This document shows positions 1 through 6,246 of a DNA stretch of 8,952 nt, in pieces. The stretch's first letter is position 1, and each line of letters starts with the position of its first letter. The stretch comes from Desulfobacula sp. GTDB lineage: Bacteria; Desulfobacterota; Desulfobacteria; Desulfobacterales; Desulfobacteraceae. The DNA lies in contig JAQICW010000731.1 in the NCBI GenBank assembly GCA_027858355.1, positions 1-8,952 of the forward strand. Direction: 5' to 3'. Under the pieces are notes generated by a model. The model saw only the letters and a program-made list of their open reading frames with translations. It had not been told where the DNA came from and did no database searches. Both the position numbers and the translations under genes were made by a program.

Positions 1-246
1 AAAGTTCATCTTGAGCTGTTGCGTGAAAATATTGCAAACAATCGGTTTAGACTTCGAAAACAAGAAAGGCGAACTTCAGATAAGAAAAAAAGGGCAAAGA
101 AGAATAATCGTGAGGTGAAGGTCACAATTAGTATCGGTTATGCTGAAAGAAATGAAGATGCTAAAACACCGGACCAGGTTTTAAAACTTGCGGATAAGGC
201 CCTATATAGAGCTAAAGGACAAGGCCGAAATTGTGTCAGCCAATAA
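1..246 (+). CDS. GGDEF-domain protein (probable diguanylate cyclase), C-terminal part only
   Basis: The frame is open from the first base of the window to TAA at 244-246, so about 81 C-terminal residues of a longer protein are visible. The segment V-T-I-S-I-G-Y-A, followed by a helix ending in A-D-K-A-L-Y-R-A-K and then G-R-N-C-V, is the characteristic end of GGDEF domains, which make cyclic di-GMP from two GTP. The GGDEF active-site motif, the I-site and any sensor domain lie upstream, so catalytic activity cannot be judged. A lysine/arginine-rich insertion of about 25 residues (roughly 34-116) precedes the last beta strand. Such a basic insertion occurs in some proteobacterial GGDEF proteins, as far as I recall. 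A TTG at 19 could be misread as a start, but the homology reads straight through it. The gene converges on the radical SAM gene with 2 bp between stop codons. Confidence 0.9.
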   Translation, partial: KVHLELLRENIANNRFRLRKQERRTSDKKKRAKKNNREVKVTISIGYAERNEDAKTPDQVLKLADKALYRAKGQGRNCVSQ

Positions 247-248
247 AA

Positions 249-1274
249 TCACACTGCCTTTTCAATTAATGCAAGTAAACTTTCCTTCTCTTCAGGGAAT
301 TTATACCCTTCATAACTTTGACTTAACAGGAGTCTTCCATTGGTTGCAGTCCAGAAATTTCCTGCATGATCAAAACATATTCTGGAAGTTACATTCAGGG
401 CTTCAAGGGTTTGTTTGATTTCCAAAAGTTGCTCTTTTGGGGTCATACGTTCCATTCCATTTTTGGAAGCTTTTTCAAAGAATATTGTTCCAGGCCTGGG
501 GGTAAAGGGCCGCGACGTGATGTAATGGGGATTGATTTGATTGAGGATTATTGCAGTGTTCTTTGCATGATCTTTTGACATGGCCTTGCCGCCGAGCCCC
601 GGCATCCAGTATTCTGAAACCTGGAAGCCAGCATTCATGGCTTTCTGGCCGCATAGGACATGGTCCTGGGGTGTGGCACCTTTTTTTATTTTCTTAAGCA
701 GGGCAGCATCTCCTGTTTCAAGCCCGATATGAAGCCGGTCAAGCCCGGCTTTTTGAATTTTTTCAAGGTCAGCTTTGGGTTTTCTCACAATGGTTCTGGA
801 TCGGCAGTATGAGGTGATTCTCTGGATTGTGGGAAAAGTTGTTTTCAGATGTTTTAAGACCTGAATCATATGACCTGTTTTCATGATCAGGCTGTCAGCA
901 TCCTGTAAAAAGACAGTCTTTCCTCCTGCTGCCAGCCAGTCAAAGAGCATGGAAATACCGGGATGGTAGTAGAGGTCAGGTTCTTTTTTAAGGAATTGAG
1001 CAAAGGTTTGGTTCGTAATTATGCCTTTTTGGCCCTGTTTTAAAGAAATCTCTTTTAGCTGCAAAGAAATATCATGCATGATATTGATATCATGTATGAT
1101 TTGTTCAGGCTTGCGCAGTTCAAATTTTTCTGACTTGTACATGCCGCAGAAGGTACAGTGGTTCCAGGGGCAGTTGCGGGTAAGCCGCAAAAGAAGGGAT
1201 GCTTGTCCTCCTTCACTGGGCGGCCTATACATGCCCGTCTCAAATTCATAATTTTTCATGGAACATTGTTGCAT
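249..1274 (-). CDS. Radical SAM protein of the COG1032/Elp3-like type
   Basis: A 341-aa protein with an N-terminal radical SAM cluster motif, C35-PWNH-C40-TF-C43. The cysteine spacing is therefore CX4CX2C rather than the usual CX3CX2C. The following G-M-Y-K, the D-A-D at about 125-127, and H-I-G-L-E-T-G-D at 182-189 match the strands of a radical SAM TIM-barrel that binds SAM. These enzymes reduce SAM with a [4Fe-4S] cluster to give a 5'-deoxyadenosyl radical. The substrate cannot be read from sequence, and no B12-binding or SPASM domain is apparent. The ATG at 1274 is preferred because AGGAAG lies about 6 bases upstream; a second ATG at 1259 (residue 6) is possible. It is transcribed alone, divergently from the aminotransferase gene. 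An 18-bp tandem repeat encodes IIHDIN-IMHDIS at residues 59-70. The family call is firm; the function is unknown. Confidence 0.9.
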   Translation of the reverse strand: MQQCSMKNYEFETGMYRPPSEGGQASLLLRLTRNCPWNHCTFCGMYKSEKFELRKPEQIIHDINIMHDISLQLKEISLKQGQKGIITNQTFAQFLKKEPDLYYHPGISMLFDWLAAGGKTVFLQDADSLIMKTGHMIQVLKHLKTTFPTIQRITSYCRSRTIVRKPKADLEKIQKAGLDRLHIGLETGDAALLKKIKKGATPQDHVLCGQKAMNAGFQVSEYWMPGLGGKAMSKDHAKNTAIILNQINPHYITSRPFTPRPGTIFFEKASKNGMERMTPKEQLLEIKQTLEALNVTSRICFDHAGNFWTATNGRLLLSQSYEGYKFPEEKESLLALIEKAV

Positions 1275-1410
1275 GGATTCTTCCTGGAATCAAATTTTCT
1301 GTCTATTTTATATTCATTCTTTTTTTCCTTTGTCTTAAACAAATAAATAATTTAGTATAGTAGCCTAAAAAAAATGAGAGCGTCAATATAGAAGATGGGT
1401 TGAAACTATT

Positions 1411-1440
1411 TTGACAAAGCATTGATATGTTGGGTATAAA
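1411..1440 (+). promoter_or_regulatory. Probable sigma70-type promoter for the aminotransferase unit
   Basis: TTGACA at 1411-1416 is a consensus -35 hexamer, and TATAAA at 1435-1440 is a good -10 hexamer, with an 18-bp spacer. Transcription would start near 1447, giving a leader of about 40 nt before the ATG at 1488. That is too short for a classical ilv-type peptide attenuator. The call rests on hexamer match and position only. Confidence 0.65.
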
Positions 1441-1477
1441 AATTTAAGCAAACAAAATTAATTAAAATTAAATTTAT

Positions 1478-1482
1478 GGAGG
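1478..1482 (+). promoter_or_regulatory. Ribosome binding site that fixes the aminotransferase start
   Basis: GGAGG lies 5 nt before the ATG at 1488. The upstream in-frame ATG at 1476 overlaps this Shine-Dalgarno and has only AT-rich sequence in front of it, so 1488 is the better start. Confidence 0.8.
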
Positions 1483-1487
1483 ATAGA

Positions 1488-2552
1488 ATGGAAATTAAAG
1501 CCACCCGGGCAAAGACGAACAGAACAAGGCCAAAAGATTCTGATCTGGGCTTTGGCCAGGTATTTACAGATCATATGTTTGTCATGGATTATTCTGAAGA
1601 AAAAGGGTGGCATGATCCACGGATAGAGCCTTACGCTGATTTTTCTATTTCTCCCGCTGCCATGGTTTTTCATTATGGCCAGGCCATTTTTGAGGGCTTA
1701 AAAGCCTATAAAACCCAGGATAAAAAGATCTGTCTTTTCAGGCCCAGGGATAATTTTAAAAGAATGAACCGGTCTGCAAAAGGAATGTGTATCCCCCAGA
1801 TTGATATTGAGTTTGTTATGGATGCCTTAAAACAATTGATAAAGCTGGAAGAAAAATGGATTCCTGAAACCCTAGGGACGTCTCTTTATATCCGGCCCAC
1901 AATTATTGCAATCGATCCATTCTTAGGGGTGAGGGCATCTTTTACCTACAAGTTTTTTATTATTCTTTCTTCTGTTGGTGCATATTATGCTGGAGGATTG
2001 AACCCTGTGAAAATCTGGGTTTCAAAGGATCACGTCAGGGCTGCTAAAGGTGGTGTGGGTGAATTTAAGACTGCGGGTAACTATGCTGCAAGCCTTATTG
2101 CATCTGAAAAAGCAAAAAAAGATGGATATGCCCAGGTGTTGTGGCTTGATGCCATTGAAAGAAAGTATATAGAAGAAGTCGGTGCCATGAATATTTTCTT
2201 TCTTCTGGAGGATGAATTAGTAACTCCTAATCTGACCGGAACTATACTGCCTGGTATCACAAGGTATTCAGTCATAAGCCTTGCAAAAAAATGGGGGATG
2301 AACATATCTGAAAGAAAAATCAGTATTGATGAAGTATTTAAGGCCCATGAAAATGGAAAATTAAAAGAGGTTTTTGGCTCTGGAACGGCTGCTGTTATTT
2401 CTCCTGTGGGTGAAATAAGGTATGGGGATAAGGTTATTTCAATCGGTGATGGAACGCCGGGAGAAACAGCAATGAAATTTTATACTGCATTAACAGATAT
2501 TCAATATGGAAAAGCCAAGGACAGTGAAAATTGGATTGAAGTAATCGATTAA
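1488..2552 (+). CDS. ilvE: Branched-chain amino acid aminotransferase (long, ~355-aa form)
   Basis: A PLP-dependent class IV aminotransferase (EC 2.6.1.42) that interconverts Val, Leu and Ile with their 2-oxoacids using 2-oxoglutarate/glutamate. From the ATG at 1488 it is 354 aa, the usual size of the long BCAT class found in eukaryotes and many bacteria, rather than the ~310-aa E. coli type. Diagnostic segments are F-H-Y-G-Q-A-I-F-E-G-L-K-A-Y near the N-terminus, the Schiff-base lysine K194 in G-E-F-K-T-A-G-N-Y-A-A-S, E-E-V-G-A-M-N at 229-235, L-P-G-I-T-R, and G-S-G-T-A-A-V near the C-terminus. An alternative ATG at 1476 adds four residues but lies over the Shine-Dalgarno. It is the first gene of a three-gene rightward unit, 11 nt ahead of the XRE/cupin gene. 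Its 2-oxoacid products are the expected substrates of the oxidoreductase encoded convergently downstream. The role could be biosynthetic, catabolic or both. Confidence 0.95.
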   Translation: MEIKATRAKTNRTRPKDSDLGFGQVFTDHMFVMDYSEEKGWHDPRIEPYADFSISPAAMVFHYGQAIFEGLKAYKTQDKKICLFRPRDNFKRMNRSAKGMCIPQIDIEFVMDALKQLIKLEEKWIPETLGTSLYIRPTIIAIDPFLGVRASFTYKFFIILSSVGAYYAGGLNPVKIWVSKDHVRAAKGGVGEFKTAGNYAASLIASEKAKKDGYAQVLWLDAIERKYIEEVGAMNIFFLLEDELVTPNLTGTILPGITRYSVISLAKKWGMNISERKISIDEVFKAHENGKLKEVFGSGTAAVISPVGEIRYGDKVISIGDGTPGETAMKFYTALTDIQYGKAKDSENWIEVID

Positions 2553-2563
2553 TTGGAGACAGT

Positions 2564-3109
2564 ATGGCTAAAAAAAAAGGAATCACACCCATTGGTAAGA
2601 GAATAAGGCAGGCCAGGCTGGATAAAAAAATCAGTCTGGATACCATAGCCAATGAAACAGGGTTGTCAAAAGAATTTATCAAGAAAATTGAGGCTGGTGA
2701 TCAAAGGCCATCCGTTGGAACTCTTCTGCAAATTTCCAGAACCCTTCATATTGATTCAAGTTTTTTGTTAAAAGAGCAGGATGATGCTATTGAAGAGAGA
2801 TCCAAGGCCTATACCAAACGGACGGATAACTATGCCTATACTCCTTTGACACCAACGGCTGAAAATAAACATCTTAAGGCTTTCAGAATTGTGATCGAAG
2901 CTGAAAAAAGTCACAATGGTGTTGGGTTTCAGCATGAGGGAGAAGAGTTTACCTATGTTCTTAAAGGCAAAGTGGAAGTCCAGGTCGGGGATCATGTCAA
3001 TAAATTGAAAAAAGGTGATTCACTCCACTTTAATTCCGGCGTTAAACACGACCTTCGAAATATGGGTAAAACAGATGCAGAACTTATTGTTGTGGTGTAT
3101 GCACCATAG
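2564..3109 (+). CDS. XRE-family regulator with C-terminal cupin domain
   Basis: A 181-aa protein with two domains. Residues about 13-67 form a lambda-repressor-like helix-turn-helix (I-R-Q-A-R, then L-D-T-I-A-N-E-T-G-L-S-K-E-F-I-K-K-I-E). Residues about 105-179 form a cupin barrel: motif 1 around H124-E-G-E-E-F-T-Y-V-L-K-G, motif 2 around G151-D-S through H162 to N166. A lysine-rich linker joins them. This architecture is typical of one-component regulators in which the cupin senses a small ligand, the PuuR/SutR type. Compared with metal-binding cupins, motif 1 has one clear His (H124) and Glu, and motif 2 has Ser in place of the usual Pro, so metal binding is uncertain. The start at 2564 has GGAG at 2555-2558. 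Nine consecutive A bases (2570-2578) follow the start. Its position between ilvE and the dehydrogenase gene suggests local regulation, which is inference. Confidence 0.9.
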   Translation: MAKKKGITPIGKRIRQARLDKKISLDTIANETGLSKEFIKKIEAGDQRPSVGTLLQISRTLHIDSSFLLKEQDDAIEERSKAYTKRTDNYAYTPLTPTAENKHLKAFRIVIEAEKSHNGVGFQHEGEEFTYVLKGKVEVQVGDHVNKLKKGDSLHFNSGVKHDLRNMGKTDAELIVVVYAP

Positions 3110-3136
3110 CGTTTCAGGGGAATAAAGGAGCCTATC

Positions 3137-4291
3137 ATGTTATTCAAGCTTACTGATGAACAATTGATGATTCAGAATATGGTCAGAGAATTTTCCCGGA
3201 AAGTTGTTGCAGCAACGGCATCAGAAAGGGATAAAACAAAGGAATTTCCCGCTGAAAATTTCAGACAGATGGGCGAACTCGGATTAATGGGGATGATGAT
3301 ACCACAAAAATATGGCGGTGAGTCTGCAGATGCAATTTCTTATGTGTTGGCATTGTCTGAGATTGCCTATTCATGCGCCTCAACATCTGTTGTGATGTCC
3401 GTACAAAATTCAATTGTGTGTGAAACTCTTTATAAATTCGGGACAGAAGAACAAAAACAAAAATTCCTGGTTCCCCTGGCTTCCGGTGAAATAATTGGTG
3501 CATTTGGGCTGACAGAGCCTGAGGCAGGATCTGACCCCGTCAGCCAGCAGACAACAGCTGTAAGGGATGGGGATCAGTATATTATAAATGGAACCAAGCG
3601 GTTTATTACAACGGGCAAGCATTCAAAAGTGGTTCTGGTAACTGCAAAAACAGATGAGAGCAAAGGACATAGGGGGATCAGTTGTTTTGTTATTCCCAAA
3701 GGAACCAAAGGCCTAATAGTAGGCCATATGGAAGATAAAATGGGGCTGAGGGCATCTGATACAACGGATATAATATTGGAAAACTGTGCTGTCCCGGTTT
3801 CCAATAGGGTTGGCAAGGAAGGGGATGGCTTTAAAATCGCCATGTCCGGCCTGGACAGTGGCAGAATCGGCATTGCTGCCCAATCATACGGCGTTGCAAT
3901 GGCTGCCTTTGATGCTGCTGTAAAATATGCAAAAAAAAGAAAACAATTCGGAACTGCCATTTCAAAACATCAGGCCATTCGGTTTCAGATTGCAGATATG
4001 GCCACCCAGATTGAGGCAGCCAAGCAATTGGTTTTCTCAGCAGCATCCATGAAAGACAATGGCAAGCCTTATACAAAAGAAGCATCCATTGCCAAACTCT
4101 TTGCATCTGAAATGGTAAACGAGGTGACTGCAAGAGCGATTCAAATACATGGTGGTTACGGGTTTACCAAAGATTATAATGTTGAAAGATTTTATCGGGA
4201 TGCAAGGGTGTTTACCATATATGAAGGCACAAGCGAGATTCAGAGAATTGTTATCTCAAATCAAGTGCTCAAAGACAAGAGAAAACCTTGA
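3137..4291 (+). CDS. Acyl-CoA dehydrogenase (short/medium-chain type)
   Basis: A 384-aa FAD flavoenzyme that desaturates an acyl-CoA at C2-C3 and passes electrons to electron-transfer flavoprotein. Family signatures are clear: G-L-T-E-P-E-A-G-S-D at 124-133, the R-K-x-F-G...Q...F...A-D-M block around 270-290, Q-I-H-G-G-Y-G-F, and Y-E-G-T-S-E-I-Q-R at 362-370. E363 in that last motif is the catalytic base at the position used by short-chain, medium-chain and isobutyryl-CoA dehydrogenases. The alternative helix position used by isovaleryl-CoA dehydrogenase has Gly in L-D-S-G-R-I-G, so it is probably not a canonical isovaleryl enzyme. Butyryl-, 2-methylbutyryl- or isobutyryl-CoA are candidate substrates. 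AAAGGAG ends 6 nt before the ATG. It lies 27 nt after the XRE/cupin gene, likely in the same transcript. No etfAB genes are in the window. Confidence 0.95.
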   Translation: MLFKLTDEQLMIQNMVREFSRKVVAATASERDKTKEFPAENFRQMGELGLMGMMIPQKYGGESADAISYVLALSEIAYSCASTSVVMSVQNSIVCETLYKFGTEEQKQKFLVPLASGEIIGAFGLTEPEAGSDPVSQQTTAVRDGDQYIINGTKRFITTGKHSKVVLVTAKTDESKGHRGISCFVIPKGTKGLIVGHMEDKMGLRASDTTDIILENCAVPVSNRVGKEGDGFKIAMSGLDSGRIGIAAQSYGVAMAAFDAAVKYAKKRKQFGTAISKHQAIRFQIADMATQIEAAKQLVFSAASMKDNGKPYTKEASIAKLFASEMVNEVTARAIQIHGGYGFTKDYNVERFYRDARVFTIYEGTSEIQRIVISNQVLKDKRKP

Positions 4292-4315
4292 TAATGATCT
4301 GTTCGCTATTATCAA
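4288..4315. terminator. AT-rich inverted repeat between convergent units, possible weak bidirectional terminator
   Basis: TTGATAAT (4288-4295) and ATTATCAA (4308-4315) form a perfect 8-bp stem around a 12-nt loop, overlapping the dehydrogenase stop codon. The position between two convergent genes suits a terminator. However, the stem is AT-rich and no clear T run follows on either strand, so an intrinsic terminator is doubtful. Confidence 0.3.
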
Positions 4316-4345
4316 ATTAAAATAATTTTGTTGGAATGAAAGGTC

Positions 4346-4834
4346 TTAGTAACCATCCTTGAAAATATCTGCAGCGGATTTTATATCCTCAGGACTGAAT
4401 ACAAACAGGCATTTGCCACCAGAATCAGACACAGACCCGTAAACATAATTGATATTAATTTTTTCTTGTCCAAATTTTTTGGTAATTTTTGTAAATTCTC
4501 CTGGTTTGTTTGTAATATCAATAGTTACGACTTCTTTTGAGTCAAACAGGTAATCATTTTCCTTTAAAAGATCAATGGCTTTTTCCGGGTTGTCAACAAT
4601 GAGCCTTATCAGAGCAAATTCTGCTGAGTCTCTTCGCATGGAGCTGTAGCTTGCATAGGATGCAAGCCTTTTCAAGGATTTGCCCCTGGCCTCAAAAAGG
4701 TTCTGGACATAGGCAGATGCGTCCTGGATAGTGATGGCATCAATATTAATATTGGTCCCGGCTAAAAGTTCAGTTAACTTTGCAAGTTCACCAGGTGCAT
4801 TTTTAAGAAAAAGAGATATTTCTATTCTGATCAT
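4346..4834 (-). CDS. Tandem ACT-domain protein, putative amino-acid sensor
   Basis: A 162-aa protein made of two ACT domains and nothing else. The first (about 2-90) begins I-R-I-E-I-S-L-F-L-K-N-A-P-G-E-L-A-K-L, with the ligand-loop Gly of N-A-P-G-E-L, and carries an insertion at about 42-70. The second (about 102-162) repeats the pattern as V-V-T-I-D-I-T-N-K-P-G-E-F. ACT domains bind amino acids at their dimer interfaces and control enzymes or transcription. A stand-alone tandem ACT protein has no catalytic or DNA-binding part of its own, so it must act on a partner. It follows the gamma-subunit gene on the same strand after an 81-nt gap, so it may be the last gene of that operon or have its own promoter. 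The ATG at 4834 has AAGGGGG upstream. Sensing of a branched-chain amino acid is an attractive inference, not shown by the sequence. Confidence 0.88.
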   Translation of the reverse strand: MIRIEISLFLKNAPGELAKLTELLAGTNINIDAITIQDASAYVQNLFEARGKSLKRLASYASYSSMRRDSAEFALIRLIVDNPEKAIDLLKENDYLFDSKEVVTIDITNKPGEFTKITKKFGQEKININYVYGSVSDSGGKCLFVFSPEDIKSAADIFKDGY

Positions 4835-4915
4835 GCTGCCCCCTTATTAATTTATAAAAATAATTAGATTTGAGTAATTAGAAATACATTTGCTTTGGTT
4901 TTTTCATCTCACATC

Positions 4916-5458
4916 TTAAATATTATTATTTGCGAAATTCACACCTTCATCAAATGCTTTCATGTTCAATGGAATGATCTTTGCCTTGGCGGCAAATTCT
5001 TGTTTTATGCATCCTTTTAACAGGTCAAGGTCAACCAGTTTGCTTTTTGCGGCAAAGGCGGCCAGGGCAACAATATTGGAAGCCCTGATATTGCCGGCTT
5101 TTATGGCAATCTCATTGATGGGCACCACAAGCTGTATAATATCCGTTCGATCACTTGTAACGGGAATCAGGGAGCTGTTGATAAATACAATGCCCCCGGG
5201 TTTGACATCATCCACAAATTTTTCCAGGGAGGGCAGGTTCATTGCCACAAGATGGGTGGGATTTTTAATGATGGGAGAGCCTATGAGCTTGTCACTGATG
5301 ACAACTGTGCAATAGGCCGTTCCCCCACGCATTTCCGGCCCATAGGAGGGTACCCAGGCAACAAATGATCCTTGTTTCATTGCTGCATAGGCCAGAAGTT
5401 TGGCGCTCAATAAGATTCCCTGGCCTCCAAATCCTGCAAATTTTATTTCTGTTTGCAT
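4916..5458 (-). CDS. vorC: 2-oxoacid:ferredoxin oxidoreductase, gamma subunit
   Basis: A 180-aa protein of the POR/KOR gamma family, the small subunit that helps form the CoA-binding and interface region of 2-oxoacid:ferredoxin oxidoreductases. Visible hallmarks are the glycine-rich G-F-G-G-Q-G at 9-14 and S-Y-G-P-E-M-R-G-G-T-A at about 38-48. It closes the order ferredoxin-alpha-beta-gamma. The start is set at ATG 5458 because GGAG (complement of 5465-5468) sits 6 nt upstream. A TTG at 5476 would add six residues that simply read through that ribosome binding site. A 41-nt gap separates it from the beta-subunit stop. The family is certain. Preference for branched-chain 2-oxoacids rests on the alpha-subunit type and on the nearby ilvE, so the vor symbol is provisional. 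Confidence 0.92.
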   Translation of the reverse strand: MQTEIKFAGFGGQGILLSAKLLAYAAMKQGSFVAWVPSYGPEMRGGTAYCTVVISDKLIGSPIIKNPTHLVAMNLPSLEKFVDDVKPGGIVFINSSLIPVTSDRTDIIQLVVPINEIAIKAGNIRASNIVALAAFAAKSKLVDLDLLKGCIKQEFAAKAKIIPLNMKAFDEGVNFANNNI

Positions 5459-5463
5459 TGGTT

Positions 5464-5468
5464 TCTCC
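5464..5468 (-). promoter_or_regulatory. Ribosome binding site that decides the gamma-subunit start
   Basis: Read on the minus strand, GGAGA is followed by AACCA and ATG (5458). The longer frame from TTG 5476 would translate this Shine-Dalgarno, so the shorter start is preferred. Confidence 0.75.
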
Positions 5469-5499
5469 AAAAACAACTATAGTGTTAAAATTTTGTATT

Positions 5500-6237
5500 C
5501 TATTCAGGGGTTTTAAAATCACCCAGTTCATAATAGGGCAAAAGTTTTTCTTCAGCCCATTTCAACGAATCAAGAGGGGTAAGCCCCCAATTGGTCGGGC
5601 AGGTGGAGATCACTTCCACAAGACTGAAACATTTTCCTTCCACCTGGTATTCAAAAGCCTTTTTAATGGCTTTTTTGGTTTTGTTGATCTGCTGGGGTTT
5701 AAGAACTGCCTGCCGGGTTATATAGCTGGGTGTTACCAGTTGACTTAAGAGGTTTGCCATTCTGATGGGCATTCCCGTCAGGTCTGTATTTCTTCCTGTG
5801 GGTGCAGTGGATGCCCGCTGACCTGGCATGGTGGTTGGGGCCATCTGTCCGCCCGTCATGCCGTAAATGGCATTGTTGATAAAGATGGTGGTAAATTTTT
5901 CTCCCCTGTTGGCAGCGTGAATAATTTCTCCCATGCCTATGCTGGCAAGGTCCCCATCTCCCTGGTAGGTAAATACAATCAAATCAGGTCTAACTCTTTT
6001 AATGCCTGTGGCCATGGCAGGTGCTCTGCCATGGGCAGCTTCCTGGAAATCACAGTTAAAATAATTATATGCCAGGACGGCACAACCCACAGGGGCGATA
6101 CCAACGGTTCTTCCCTGGATGCCAAGCTCGTCAATAACTTCTGCAACAAGCCTGTGTACAATGCCGTGGGTGCAGCCCGGGCAGTAATGCGTCATAGTGT
6201 CGCTGAGGGCTTTTGGCTTTGAAAATGCTTTTCCCAT
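5500..6237 (-). CDS. vorA: 2-oxoacid:ferredoxin oxidoreductase, beta subunit (thiamine diphosphate-binding)
   Basis: A 245-aa protein containing the thiamine diphosphate/Mg-binding motif: G-D-G-D at 93-96, then about 25 residues to N-N at 121-122 in T-I-F-I-N-N-A-I-Y-G-M-T-G-G-Q. The N-terminal H-Y-C-P-G-C-T-H-G (cysteines 19 and 22) and P-V-G-C-A at about 50 are typical of KOR/VOR beta subunits. It carries the catalytic cofactor for oxidative decarboxylation of a 2-oxoacid with CoA to acyl-CoA, CO2 and reduced ferredoxin; the reaction is reversible at low potential. Length is normal for a stand-alone beta subunit. Its Shine-Dalgarno AGGAG overlaps the alpha-subunit stop codon, with 9 nt between the genes, suggesting translational coupling. 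In the vor nomenclature I know, this subunit is VorA; symbols vary between annotations. Confidence 0.93.
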   Translation of the reverse strand: MGKAFSKPKALSDTMTHYCPGCTHGIVHRLVAEVIDELGIQGRTVGIAPVGCAVLAYNYFNCDFQEAAHGRAPAMATGIKRVRPDLIVFTYQGDGDLASIGMGEIIHAANRGEKFTTIFINNAIYGMTGGQMAPTTMPGQRASTAPTGRNTDLTGMPIRMANLLSQLVTPSYITRQAVLKPQQINKTKKAIKKAFEYQVEGKCFSLVEVISTCPTNWGLTPLDSLKWAEEKLLPYYELGDFKTPE

Positions 6238-6246
6238 TATATGCTC

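Larger units (their letters stand above)
1275..1487. other. Divergent intergenic region between radical SAM and aminotransferase genes
   Basis: This AT-rich spacer of 213 bp holds the promoter of the rightward unit (listed separately) and presumably that of the leftward radical SAM gene. On the minus strand a TATACT (1359-1354) resembles a -10 element. The nearest TTGACG-like -35 (1386-1381) is 21 bp away, longer than usual, so that promoter is only weakly supported. I see no riboswitch-like or attenuator-like hairpin and no short leader gene. Confidence 0.5.

Noticed and set aside
1476..1487. Upstream ATG as the aminotransferase start
   Set aside because: It overlaps the GGAGG that serves the ATG at 1488 and lacks its own Shine-Dalgarno.
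2570..2578. Run of nine A bases after the XRE/cupin start as a programmed slippage site
   Set aside because: The frame continues intact into a normal helix-turn-helix, and no alternative-frame product or stimulatory structure is apparent.
3574..3960. Minus-strand open frame of 128 codons inside the acyl-CoA dehydrogenase gene
   Set aside because: It is a shadow of a strongly conserved coding sequence, with no homology or ribosome binding site of its own.
4835..4915. Dedicated promoter for the ACT gene in the 81-nt gap
   Set aside because: AT-rich TATAAA-like sequence is present on the minus strand, but I find no matching -35 element. Readthrough from the vor genes is equally possible.
4962..5315. 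Plus-strand open frame of 117 codons across the gamma-subunit gene
   Set aside because: It is antisense to a conserved subunit, and its product looks like a shadow translation.
5365..5748. Plus-strand open frame of 127 codons over the beta/gamma junction
   Set aside because: It is antisense to two conserved subunit genes. Its hydrophobic composition comes from the complementary codons.
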